Assembly (NCBI GenBank): GCA_016285075.1
Contig: JAEEQB010000003.1
Span: 89,939 to 153,938 of the forward strand
Length of the DNA stretch: 64,000 nt
Origin: Prevotella sp.
GTDB lineage: Bacteria > Bacteroidota > Bacteroidia > Bacteroidales > Bacteroidaceae
Reading direction: 5' to 3'
Shown here: positions 25,432-33,337 of the stretch, piece by piece
How positions within the stretch are numbered: position 1 is the stretch's first letter
Layout of the letters: each line of letters starts with the position of its first letter
The notes under the pieces: model-generated
Databases searched by the model: none
The model's input: only the letters and a program-made list of their open reading frames with translations
What the model was told of the DNA's origin: nothing
Program-made: the position numbers and the translations under genes

Positions 25432-27410
25432 CCCTGCTTCGTTGCCCTGACGAAGTAGACTATTAATATAATGTACGCGAGGAGGGCACAGACCTCGGAG
25501 AGCGGATTGGCCAGCCATGACTCGCTGACGGGGTTGAAACCGCCGAAACGCAGCAGGGCGCTCACCACTCCCATCAAGGCACCACCGGCAATGAAGCCGC
25601 TGGCTAAGAGCGTGCCTCGTTCTCCGCGTGCCTCATTCACCTTCTTGTCCTTCGACCGTGTGGTCACATACCAGTTCACGGCACCGCCGATGAGCAATGG
25701 CACGTTCAGCTCCAAAGGAATGAACATACCCAGGGCAAAGGCTAGGGCAGGCACTTTGCACAGCGTCAGCACGATGGCAATGGCAGCACCGATGGCATAG
25801 AGCAACCATGGTGCACCCACACCGTTCATCAGCGGGTCGATGACAGCGGCCATGGCGTTGGCCTGGGGTGCCGCCAGCTGACCCGACGCAAAGCCGTAGG
25901 TCTCGTTCAGCAGCATCATCACACCGCCCACGGTAGCTGCCGACACCAGCGTGCCCAGGAACTTCCAGGTCTCCTGCTTCCGCGGAGTGGTGCCCAGCCA
26001 GTAGCCTATCTTCAGATCGGTGATGAAGGCTCCCGCCATGGACAGTGCTGTGCACACCACGCCGCCCATGACCAGAGCAGCCACCATGCCGCTGGTGCCG
26101 CTGAGACCCACGCCCACCATCACCACCGAGGCCAGGATGAGCGTCATCAGCGTCATTCCGCTGACGGGATTGGAGCCGACAATGGCTATGGCATTGGCAG
26201 CCACGGTGGTGAACAGGAAGGCAATGACTGCCACCAGCACAATCGCCACCAAGGCTTGAAGCATGTTGCCGTCCATGACGCCCAGCCAGAAGAACAGGAA
26301 CGTCAGCACGATGGTCACTATCGAGGCAATGGCTATGAAGCGGAACGGCAGGTCTTGGCTGGTACGCTGCAGCCCGGCAGTGGCCTCGCTGCCGCCCTTC
26401 ATCTCCTTGGCTGCCAGGCCAACGGCTCCCTTGATGATGCTCCACGACTTGATGATTCCGATAATGCCAGCCATCGCTATGCCGCCGATGCCTATCGACT
26501 TGCCGTAGGATCTGAAGATCTGTTCGGGCGACATGTCACCTACCGCCGTGGTGATGGAAGGATCCCACTGGTTCAGTATGTCACCGCCAAAGAGCAGGGC
26601 CATGCCTGGCACGATGATCCACCATACCGACAGCGAACCCAGCGTAATGATCAGTGCGTATTTGAAACCGATGATATAGCCTAAGCCCAGGACAGCAGCT
26701 CCTGTATTGATCTTGAACACAAGCTTAGCATGGTCGGCCAGCTGCTCACCCCACGACACCACACGACTTGTGAAGTTCTCGTTCCACCAGCCGAAGGTGG
26801 CCACGATGAAGTCGTACAGACCGCCCACCAGACCGGCAATGAGCAGCGGCTTGGCCTGGTCACCACCCTTGGCACCTGAGACCAGTACCTGTGTGGTAGC
26901 CGTGGCCTCGGGGAAGGGATATTTGCCGTGCATGTCCGAAACAAAGTATTTACGGAACGGTATCAGGAACAGGATGCCGATGATGCCGCCAAGGAGTGAG
27001 GCAATGAATATCTTCAGGAACGATGCCGACATCTCAGGGTATTTGGCTTGCAGTATATAGATGGCAGGCAGCGTGAAGATGGCACCGGCCACCACGGCTC
27101 CGCTGCAGGCTCCGATGCTCTGGATGATGACGTTCTCGCCCAGTGCCTTGCTACGCTTGGCAGCCGTAGACACACCCACGGCAATAATGGCTATGGGGAT
27201 GGCGGCCTCGAACACCTGGCCAACCTTCAGACCTAAGTAGGCGGCAGCCGCTGAAAAGAGCATGGCCATCATCACACCCCATGTCACCGACCATGCATTT
27301 ACCTCGGGGTAGTGACCCTGGGGCGACATCATGGGTTCATACTTCTCTCCTTCGCCCAGCTCGCGGAAAGCATTCTCCGGCAATTGGGACTTGATTTCTA
27401 ATTGTTCCAT
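25419..27410 (-). CDS. OPT-family oligopeptide transporter
   Basis: 663-residue inner-membrane protein with 14 or more hydrophobic segments, consistent with OPT/YSL transporters. Visible features: WSVTWGVMMAMLFSAAAAYLG near residue 41, KVGQVFEAAIPIAIIAVG, SDMHGKYPFPEATA (conserved OPT cytosolic motif near 160), GSNPVSGMTLMTLI near 420 and the C-terminal GGALMGVVSALLRF. Proton-coupled import of short peptides is the family role. Its leader contains a 34-base tandem repeat, and its 3' end lies in a repeat. Confidence 0.94.
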   Translation of the reverse strand: MEQLEIKSQLPENAFRELGEGEKYEPMMSPQGHYPEVNAWSVTWGVMMAMLFSAAAAYLGLKVGQVFEAAIPIAIIAVGVSTAAKRSKALGENVIIQSIGACSGAVVAGAIFTLPAIYILQAKYPEMSASFLKIFIASLLGGIIGILFLIPFRKYFVSDMHGKYPFPEATATTQVLVSGAKGGDQAKPLLIAGLVGGLYDFIVATFGWWNENFTSRVVSWGEQLADHAKLVFKINTGAAVLGLGYIIGFKYALIITLGSLSVWWIIVPGMALLFGGDILNQWDPSITTAVGDMSPEQIFRSYGKSIGIGGIAMAGIIGIIKSWSIIKGAVGLAAKEMKGGSEATAGLQRTSQDLPFRFIAIASIVTIVLTFLFFWLGVMDGNMLQALVAIVLVAVIAFLFTTVAANAIAIVGSNPVSGMTLMTLILASVVMVGVGLSGTSGMVAALVMGGVVCTALSMAGAFITDLKIGYWLGTTPRKQETWKFLGTLVSAATVGGVMMLLNETYGFASGQLAAPQANAMAAVIDPLMNGVGAPWLLYAIGAAIAIVLTLCKVPALAFALGMFIPLELNVPLLIGGAVNWYVTTRSKDKKVNEARGERGTLLASGFIAGGALMGVVSALLRFGGFNPVSESWLANPLSEVCALLAYIILIVYFVRATKQGDGC

Positions 27411-27430
27411 CCTTATTGTTATAGTATTTG

Positions 27431-27547
27431 TTTTCTGTTTCTCGATGATTATAGTCTATATGTGATTTCTGTTTCTCGATGATTATAGTCTCTTTGTGAT
27501 TCCTGTTTCTTGATGATTATAGTCTATATGTGATTCCTGTTTCTTGT
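27431..27547. repeat. 34-base tandem repeat between OPT and PatB-type genes
   Basis: CTGTTTCTCGATGATTATAG recurs at 27435, 27469, 27503 and 27537 (partial), an exact 34-base period with only a few base changes. It lies in the 5' leader of the OPT gene and just beyond the PatB stop. Possible phase-variable leader or intergenic minisatellite. Confidence 0.9.
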
Positions 27548-28728
27548 CACTGCTGTATCAATACACCTCCGATTCGTTCCAGTCCCTCCTTGAGCACGCT
27601 GCGCGGACATGCAATGTTCAGACGGATGTAACCCTTGCCTGTCTCGGGGCCATACATCGTACCGGGGTTCACCCGTACCCGACCTTGCGTGAGCAGGCGG
27701 TCACAGAGCTCCTCCACGGGAATGCCCATGGCCGACACATCGACCCACGGCAGGTAAGTGCCTTCAAGGCGGCAGACACGCCAGGAAGGTATATGTTCAG
27801 CCACATAGTCACAGAGCAGTTGATAGTTACACAATAGATATTTGTTCAGCTGGTCTATCCAGTCCTCGCTCTCGTTGTAGGCAGCCTGTAGCGCCACGAT
27901 GCCGAACGGATTGACGTCGCACACCTCGTTGATGTTGATGGCACGGTCTATACGGCGGCGCCATGAGGGGTGCGGACAAATGATATTGGCAATCTGAAGC
28001 CCGGCGGTGTTGAAGTTCTTGGAGGGCGAGTTCATCACCACGCAGTCTTCAGTGATGGTTCCAAAGGGTACAAACGTGTAGCCTGGCATGACGAGTTCGC
28101 AGTGGATTTCATCGCTGGCCACCATTACACCGTGCTTTCTGCAGATATCGTTCATCTTCGTCAGCTCTTCGCGTGTCCAGACCCTTCCGCTTGGATTGTG
28201 AGGATTGCAGAGCAGGAAGAGCGTGGTCTTCTCGTCGGCGCATTTCAATTCGAAGTCGTTCCAGTCCACTTCGAAACTGTCACCCGAAACCTGCAAGGGA
28301 CTCTCCAGCACCTCGCAGCCATTGTTTTTGATGCTGGAGAAGAAACAGTTGTAGGCAGGCGACAAGATCAGCACCTTCTCGCCAGGCATGGTGGAAGCCT
28401 TGATGACACAAGACATGGCTGGAACAACGGCTGTAGTGTAAAGTATAGACTGACGTTGAATAGACCACTGATGGCGGCGATGGAACCAGGAGATGACAGC
28501 TTCGTAATAGCTCTCCGGAACGATGTTATAGCCGAAAACACCATGTTCGGCACGTTTCCTCACCGCCTCTAAAATGGCAGGGGCTGCACGGAAGTCCATA
28601 TCGGCCACCCACAAGGGAATAACCTCCTCAGGCGGAATCCTGCATCCCCCTTGGCAGGGAGCTTCCTCATCCCATTTTACGCAGCCAGTACCTCTGCGCT
28701 CAACTATTTCGTCAAAATCGTAAATCAT
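27547..28728 (-). CDS. PatB/MalY-family PLP-dependent aminotransferase/C-S lyase
   Basis: 393 residues, full length for class I/II fold aminotransferases of the PatB/MalY group (cystathionine beta-lyase activity known in family). N-terminal IPLWVADMDFRAAPAI, substrate loop YTTAVVPAMSCVI, CNPHNPSGRVW (conserved Asn), SDEIHCELV (Asp that pairs with PLP nitrogen), SPSKNFNTAGLQ (Schiff-base Lys), RVNPGTMYGPETGKGYIRLN (Arg). Likely makes homocysteine, pyruvate and ammonia from cystathionine, or H2S from cysteine. Not obviously linked to neighbours. Confidence 0.92.
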   Translation of the reverse strand: MIYDFDEIVERRGTGCVKWDEEAPCQGGCRIPPEEVIPLWVADMDFRAAPAILEAVRKRAEHGVFGYNIVPESYYEAVISWFHRRHQWSIQRQSILYTTAVVPAMSCVIKASTMPGEKVLILSPAYNCFFSSIKNNGCEVLESPLQVSGDSFEVDWNDFELKCADEKTTLFLLCNPHNPSGRVWTREELTKMNDICRKHGVMVASDEIHCELVMPGYTFVPFGTITEDCVVMNSPSKNFNTAGLQIANIICPHPSWRRRIDRAININEVCDVNPFGIVALQAAYNESEDWIDQLNKYLLCNYQLLCDYVAEHIPSWRVCRLEGTYLPWVDVSAMGIPVEELCDRLLTQGRVRVNPGTMYGPETGKGYIRLNIACPRSVLKEGLERIGGVLIQQ

Positions 28729-28793
28729 CGTTCTTCCTTAATGTTTAACGTCAAAGCCTGGAATTGCCTTTCACTATTAGATTCTTCTACCAG

Positions 28794-29645
28794 TCAACTT
28801 TTGTTTCTCACCTCTATCACACAGTTGTTCGGCAGACGCACGTTCTCGTCTATGGTCACACTGCCGATGGAGTCGGCGACGATGTGTCCGCTTGTGGGGT
28901 TCTTGATGTTTTCAATATGCCCGCGGATGTCAGCTTCCACAGTAGAGTATTCAAACATGCGGTCGCACATCGGGTCGATGGTGCAGTTCTCCAATACAAG
29001 ATTGTCCGTATAGCACAGCAACTGCTCGCCGGCCAGGTGGCAGTTCACCAATCGCACGTTCTTGGAGTGCCAGGCCAGATACTCCCCGTCGAGCACTGAG
29101 TCGTAGACGGTGATGTTCTCACACTCCCAGAACGAGTCCTTCGTCAGGATGTTGGCATGGTGTATCTCGACATTCTTGCAATATTGGAACACGTACTTCG
29201 AGTCGCTTTCCAGTCCATCCACGTAGATGTTCTGTGAAAACATGAAGGGATAGGTGCCGCCATGCAGTTTCACATTCCTGAGCGTCAGGCCGTCCACCTT
29301 CCAGAACGTCTCATCGGCATCGGTTATCTGCACATTCTCCAGTTCCACATTCTTCATCTCACGGAAGAATTTCGGAGCGTCAATGCGGCAGTTGCGCATC
29401 ACCAGGTCGTTGGTATACCAGATGGCCGAACGGGAACCCAAAGCGAAGTAGCAGTCCTCGATCAAGGCTCCGTCCACATGCCACCATGGGTACTTGCCGT
29501 AGAATTTGCAGCCCTTTGCCTCCATCTGTTGGCACTGCTTGATTCCACTCTCACCATCGCTGATGGTTACATTCTCCAGCTTCAGGTCATGGGTAGCGAA
29601 CAGTGGACGTTCACCTCCATAAGTCTTATCCTTAATGTGTTGCAT
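28794..29645 (-). CDS. DUF3737 family right-handed beta-helix protein
   Basis: 283-residue protein made of short repeated strands (VTISDGES, CRIDAPKFFREMKNVELENVQIT, VKLHGGTYPFMF), characteristic of DUF3737 proteins that fold like pectate lyases. The family is widely found but its function is unknown. There is no signal peptide, so it is likely cytoplasmic. Conserved Trp/Tyr-rich coils (GKYPWWHVDG, SAIWYTND) look like a possible ligand groove. Own promoter at 29688-29718; probably monocistronic. Confidence 0.88.
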   Translation of the reverse strand: MQHIKDKTYGGERPLFATHDLKLENVTISDGESGIKQCQQMEAKGCKFYGKYPWWHVDGALIEDCYFALGSRSAIWYTNDLVMRNCRIDAPKFFREMKNVELENVQITDADETFWKVDGLTLRNVKLHGGTYPFMFSQNIYVDGLESDSKYVFQYCKNVEIHHANILTKDSFWECENITVYDSVLDGEYLAWHSKNVRLVNCHLAGEQLLCYTDNLVLENCTIDPMCDRMFEYSTVEADIRGHIENIKNPTSGHIVADSIGSVTIDENVRLPNNCVIEVRNKS

Positions 29646-29687
29646 TTCTCTTGTTGCTTTTCTTTGTCAGCTTTTTTGCTTTCGAGT

Positions 29688-29718
29688 GCAAAGTTACGAA
29701 AAGTCGAGAGCAAAACAA
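29688..29718 (-). promoter_or_regulatory. Promoter of the DUF3737 gene
   Basis: The minus strand reads TAACTTTGC (29688-29696) with TTG (CAA at 29716-29718) and a 19-base spacer. Confidence 0.65.
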
Positions 29719-29782
29719 AGAAACTCATTTCTTTTTTTGCCGAGACAGAGTAATTTCGCCATCTTTTTGATGGCAAAGGGGA

Positions 29783-29853
29783 TCATGGGGACAGGTTTTT
29801 GAATGAAACCATGGAATGGATTTCACTTCAAACAACCTGTCCCCAGTGATTCC
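29783..29853. repeat. Degenerate REPIN-like copy 4
   Basis: Starts with ATCATGGGGACAGGTTTTTG and ends in AACCTGTCCCCAGTGATTCC: the two outer units are inverted, with a diverged middle (GAATGAAACCATGGAATGG). Bases 29797-29852 are identical over 56 bases to 34884-34939. Confidence 0.85.
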
Positions 29854-30158
29854 TGCGAAGTCCTAGGTGGGAGTCGATTACAGAGGACAGAATACGGTCA
29901 AATTTGTCCAAAACGAAAAATATTCCGCCAAAAGCGCTGATTTTCTCAGATTTTTGTTGTATCTTTGCCATGTCATTGACGATTTTTGCTTGTCTTTATT
30001 TGCAGCACTAAGGTAAGTGAAAAATCTGACATGGCCAAATCCTGAGCCGCTCGGCTTTGCCGCTTGCCCCAGCAAGAACTTTTTGTTGCTCAGGTACTTA
30101 TAAAGAAAGTTAAATTAAAGTGCTGCGGAATTTAGGTTACAGTTACAAGAAAAAGAGA

Positions 30159-30167
30159 TAACTTTGC
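30159..30167 (+). promoter_or_regulatory. -7 box for the thioredoxin-fold gene
   Basis: TAACTTTGC, a perfect Bacteroidetes -7 box 20 bases before the ATG at 30188. Confidence 0.6.
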
Positions 30168-30187
30168 AGTAATAAAATCAACCTAAA

Positions 30188-32047
30188 ATGAAGAAAGCCA
30201 TCATCACCGCAATGTTTGTCCTCGTTGCTTTGGCAGGGCAGGCGCAGAAACAGGTCGTATGGGAAAACCCGTCGGCCTTTATGGGAGCAAGTAACTCAGA
30301 GTTTAAAATCACCAAAGTGGAACTGAAGCAGACGGAGACGGTGCTGCACATAGAGGCCCACTACAGGCCGGGCAATTGGATTCGCTTTGCCAAGGAGTCG
30401 TTCGTGCAGACACCCGACGGCACGAAGTATGGCATCACGGGTGGTGCGAAGACCGACGAAAAGGAGTCGGACCTGCAACTCGACTCGCTCTTCTGGATGC
30501 CTGAGAGCGGAAAGGCCAGCCTGGCACTCCACTTCAAGCCTGTGCCGATGGACACCAAGGAGATGGACTTCATGGAGGGCTATAACGACGGCGACTTCAA
30601 GTTCTGGAACATCTGCGACGCTAAGACCCAGCAGAAGGTCGTGATGCCTGACGACTGGAAAAATGTGCAGTATGCCAAGGATGAGACGCTGCCTGCCGCA
30701 AAGATTAATAAAGGTGTGGCCACCATCAAGGTGAAGATGCTGGGCTATAAGCCAGCCATGAAACTCCAGTTCTATGTGGGCGGCTTCACGCCACTGGGCT
30801 CTAAGGAACGTTTCCAGAAATTCTTCCCGTTTGCTGATGATGGCACCGTAAAGGTGGAAGTCCCCCTGTGGCTGACCCGCGAGGTGACGGTCGGTGTTCA
30901 GGGAATGGCCTTCCCTCAAATCATCATCGGACCAGGACAGGTGACAGAGATCTTGATGAAGGTCACCTCTGACAACAAGCCTTTTGTGGCTTTCAAGGGC
31001 TACATGGCTAAGACCAACATGGACCTGATCAACATCTACGACGAATTCGACTCCTTTGATGATGGCGATGAAACCTACCTGAAGGTTAAGGCGTGCAACA
31101 CGAAGGAAGAGCGTCTGAGGTGCCTGCAGGACATCTTCGACCAACGAGTGGCTGCCATCAACAAGTTCAAATGCACCAAGGCTGCCAAGGACTTGATGTG
31201 TATGACGGCAGAAGAAGACTTCGTGAAATGGTCGCGCCAGTTTGAATTCCATTTCAGTCAATACGGCGTGGATGAAGGCGGAACGGTCTATATGACTCAG
31301 GAGAATATCTATGAGAAGATGCAGAAGAACAAGGACCTGCTGGCGCTTACCGACGAGGAACGTAATTACACATACAAGTATCTGAACGAACCGGCCTCGC
31401 CCTGTAGCCTGGCTTTCTGGCAGAGCGGTGCCTCCTATGACCTGAAAGCCAGGGAGAAGAATGCCTACAACGCAGACCTTCGTGCTTTGGCTTTCATTAT
31501 GAGTACCGACCACAATGTCTTGATCGACTCTACGCTCAAGGGAATGGAGAATGAGGACTGCAAGGCCGTGTACCATGAGTATCAGGCCGAGCAGGAGCGT
31601 ATCGCCCAGCAACTGGCTGGTCAGAAGAGCGTCTTCATTAAGAAGTACGATGACGTGGCCCCTGAAAACATCCTCCAGACCATCCTCGACCGTTACAAGG
31701 GCAAGGTGGTGCTCATCGACATCTGGGCCACTTGGTGCGGTCCCTGCAAGGCTGGTCACCAGGCGATGGCTCCCTGGAAGCAGGAACTCAAGGGCAAGAA
31801 CATCCAGTTTGTCTATATCACCTCGCCGACCTCGCCACTGGCCACCTGGCAGGAGATGATCAAGGACATCGACGGCGACCACTACTACCTGACGAAGGAG
31901 CAGTACAGCTATATCCTGAAGCACTTCGAGTCGGAGGGCATCCCCACCTATGCCATCTACGACACCGAGGGTCAGCAGACCTTCAAGAATATCGGCTTCT
32001 CGAGCCTCGACATCTTTAAAAACGAAGTAGAGAAAGTACTGAAATGA
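30188..32047 (+). CDS. Secreted TlpA-like thioredoxin-fold protein with large N-terminal extension
   Basis: 619 residues with a signal peptide ending near AQA-QKQ. The C-terminal ~140 residues are a TlpA/AhpC-TSA thioredoxin domain: VVLIDIWATWCGPCKAG carries the CxxC, and GIPTYAIYD the cis-proline. The first ~470 residues (beta-rich to ~260, helical from ~280) are of the kind common in Bacteroidetes TlpA-like proteins but I cannot name a domain. Probable periplasmic thiol-disulfide oxidoreductase. Overlaps the next gene by ATGA, implying coupling. Confidence 0.88.
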   Translation: MKKAIITAMFVLVALAGQAQKQVVWENPSAFMGASNSEFKITKVELKQTETVLHIEAHYRPGNWIRFAKESFVQTPDGTKYGITGGAKTDEKESDLQLDSLFWMPESGKASLALHFKPVPMDTKEMDFMEGYNDGDFKFWNICDAKTQQKVVMPDDWKNVQYAKDETLPAAKINKGVATIKVKMLGYKPAMKLQFYVGGFTPLGSKERFQKFFPFADDGTVKVEVPLWLTREVTVGVQGMAFPQIIIGPGQVTEILMKVTSDNKPFVAFKGYMAKTNMDLINIYDEFDSFDDGDETYLKVKACNTKEERLRCLQDIFDQRVAAINKFKCTKAAKDLMCMTAEEDFVKWSRQFEFHFSQYGVDEGGTVYMTQENIYEKMQKNKDLLALTDEERNYTYKYLNEPASPCSLAFWQSGASYDLKAREKNAYNADLRALAFIMSTDHNVLIDSTLKGMENEDCKAVYHEYQAEQERIAQQLAGQKSVFIKKYDDVAPENILQTILDRYKGKVVLIDIWATWCGPCKAGHQAMAPWKQELKGKNIQFVYITSPTSPLATWQEMIKDIDGDHYYLTKEQYSYILKHFESEGIPTYAIYDTEGQQTFKNIGFSSLDIFKNEVEKVLK

Positions 32048-32520
32048 AAAAGCTGTTTTCAATCATTCTGCTTGTCTTGTTCGTTTTAGCAGGGCAGACC
32101 CTGATGTGTATGATGACGTCATGTCAGAAGGATGATGTTGTTATTGATGAGCAAAAGCCGGAGCCAGAAATACCCGTTATTAAGTATTCCGAGTACGAAA
32201 CGACGGACGATTACGTGGACTTCGGAGTCGGCAGTTTCATGATTGCCACCAAAAACTTAGGTGCCAAGCGGCCCGAGGACCATGCCATGGGACAGTATTT
32301 CATCAGCTACGATGATGAGAAAACAAATGGTCACGTTGACATCCTGATGCAGGTGTTTACCGTCGACCGCGCCTACGTTACAAAGGATGAGCTGAAGAAA
32401 ATCAAGAAGGAGAACAAGATGAATATGACCTATCAGAACCTGCAGCAGTTTGAGCGCGGCCATAAGATTCTTGCTGTTCCTGCTGATCTCCAGAAGCGTA
32501 TTAATGAAGTTGTGAAATAA
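32044..32520 (+). CDS. Small lipoprotein of unknown function
   Basis: 158 residues, signal sequence followed by a lipobox (MTSC) near residue 27. The mature part (SEYETTDDYVDFGVGSF..DEKTNGHVDILMQVF..KKIKKENKMNMTYQNLQ) matches no family I know. It overlaps the thioredoxin-fold gene by four bases and the next small ORF by one base (TAATG), so it was part of a longer lipoprotein operon. Function unknown; a redox partner or chaperone client is possible. Confidence 0.75.
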   Translation: MKKLFSIILLVLFVLAGQTLMCMMTSCQKDDVVIDEQKPEPEIPVIKYSEYETTDDYVDFGVGSFMIATKNLGAKRPEDHAMGQYFISYDDEKTNGHVDILMQVFTVDRAYVTKDELKKIKKENKMNMTYQNLQQFERGHKILAVPADLQKRINEVVK

Positions 32521-32576
32521 TGAAGCAAATAAGTCTATGGATGCTGGCCGCCATCCTGACCTGCGCGACAGTATGA
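32520..32576 (+). pseudogene. Truncated lipoprotein start (signal-peptide remnant)
   Basis: Reads MKQISLWMLAAILTCATV then stop: the first half of a typical Prevotella lipoprotein signal, starting in a TAATG overlap with the gene before. No mature domain follows in any frame; a REP-type fragment starts 64 bases later. Best explained as a gene cut by deletion or rearrangement. Confidence 0.55.
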
Positions 32577-32639
32577 TATTGAAAAAAATTATTCCTGAAT
32601 CGCTGCGCCACTGGAGCAGTCTGGCCATCATCATCACGA

Positions 32640-32669
32640 AAATCACGGGGACGGTTCTCCTGATTCACG
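32640..32669. repeat. REP-like fragment
   Basis: AATCACGGGGACGGTTCTCC followed by TGATTCACG: an imperfect hairpin whose core resembles the other repeats (ATCACGGGGAC) but with GGTTCTCC in place of AGGTT. Lies 50 bases before the DUF4062 gene. Confidence 0.5.
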
Positions 32670-32719
32670 TAAACAATAGAACAAGGAACTAAAACGTTTA
32701 ATGACAAATGGCTTAAAAT

Positions 32720-33337
32720 ATGTACAAAGAAAGGAACCATATAAAGGTGTTCGTGTCATCAACGGTGTATGACTTTGAGTCACAGTTGGACATAGTATAC
32801 TCTGCATTGGACGGCTATGGGTACGACGTGATGATGTCGCACAAGGGAACGATTCCACTCGACAGTAAGTTGAGCAATCTGGAGAACTGCCTAAAGGGAG
32901 TTGAGGGCTGTGATATTTTCCTTGGATTCGTCAGACCTCTGACTGGTACGGGCATCCTGAAACCTGGAGAGAAATCCATCACTGCGCAGGAGTTTGAGGT
33001 GGCTTTCAGGGTAAATATGCCACGGTTCGTGTTGGCAGACTATCGCGTTGTCTTTGCACGCCAGTTTACAAACCTAATGAAGATACCGACTGGTGACATA
33101 CCCAACTCCGTAAAAAGAGAACAAAGTGACGGAAGCATCGTAGAGCGTCTCAATAGAGTGGTTCATGCAGAATGTATAGAGCTGTATAATGCTGCCATTC
33201 AGAATAATACACTACCCAAAAGCAGGAAGGGTAATTGGGTGCAAGAGTATAGGAATATGCAGGACGTGATGTTGCACGTGGAAGCACAGTTTAAGGATGT
33301 TGAACGTATAAAGCAATTGATAGGAAGTCATGAGTAA
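32720..33337 (+). CDS. DUF4062 domain protein
   Basis: 205 residues. The N-terminal ~100 residues match DUF4062 (KVFVSSTVYDFESQLDIV, then the GCDIFLGFVRP strand-loop), a Rossmann/TIR-like fold often at the start of NTPase or defence-type proteins; here it stands alone with a short helical tail. No signal peptide, so cytoplasmic. It overlaps the AlbA_2/HATPase gene by 8 bases, so the two act together. The codons are AT-richer than neighbouring genes and REP-like elements stand on both sides, hinting at acquisition by transfer. Function unknown; sensor or effector is inference. Confidence 0.82.
   Translation: MYKERNHIKVFVSSTVYDFESQLDIVYSALDGYGYDVMMSHKGTIPLDSKLSNLENCLKGVEGCDIFLGFVRPLTGTGILKPGEKSITAQEFEVAFRVNMPRFVLADYRVVFARQFTNLMKIPTGDIPNSVKREQSDGSIVERLNRVVHAECIELYNAAIQNNTLPKSRKGNWVQEYRNMQDVMLHVEAQFKDVERIKQLIGSHE

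Larger units (their letters stand above)
29646..30187. other. 542-base intergenic region with REP copy, structured element and two promoters
   Basis: Contains the DUF3737 promoter, a short hairpin (29759-29775, GCCATC..GATGGC), the degenerate REP copy at 29783-29853, a TATCTTTGC box (29960-29968), a rotated inverted pair (TCAGATTTTT 29946-29955 with AAAAATCTGA 30020-30029; GCCATGTCA 29967-29975 with TGACATGGC 30027-30035), a foldable segment 30041-30094 (CCTGAGC..GCTCAGG), and the TAACTTTGC box at 30159-30167. No protein-coding gene is convincing; a small RNA between 29975 and 30100 is possible. Confidence 0.5.

Noticed and set aside
29878..30075. 65-codon minus-strand ORF between DUF3737 and the thioredoxin-fold gene
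   Set aside because: It crosses a promoter and inverted words, has no convincing start context and no protein features.
30296..32062. 588-codon minus-strand frame opposite the thioredoxin-fold gene
   Set aside because: Shadow of a gene with a WCGPCK motif and signal peptide; the antisense sequence has no recognisable domain.
32574..32693. Short plus-strand frame starting MILKKIIPESLRHW after the broken lipoprotein
   Set aside because: It runs through the REP-like fragment and has no recognisable domain; more likely debris than a gene.
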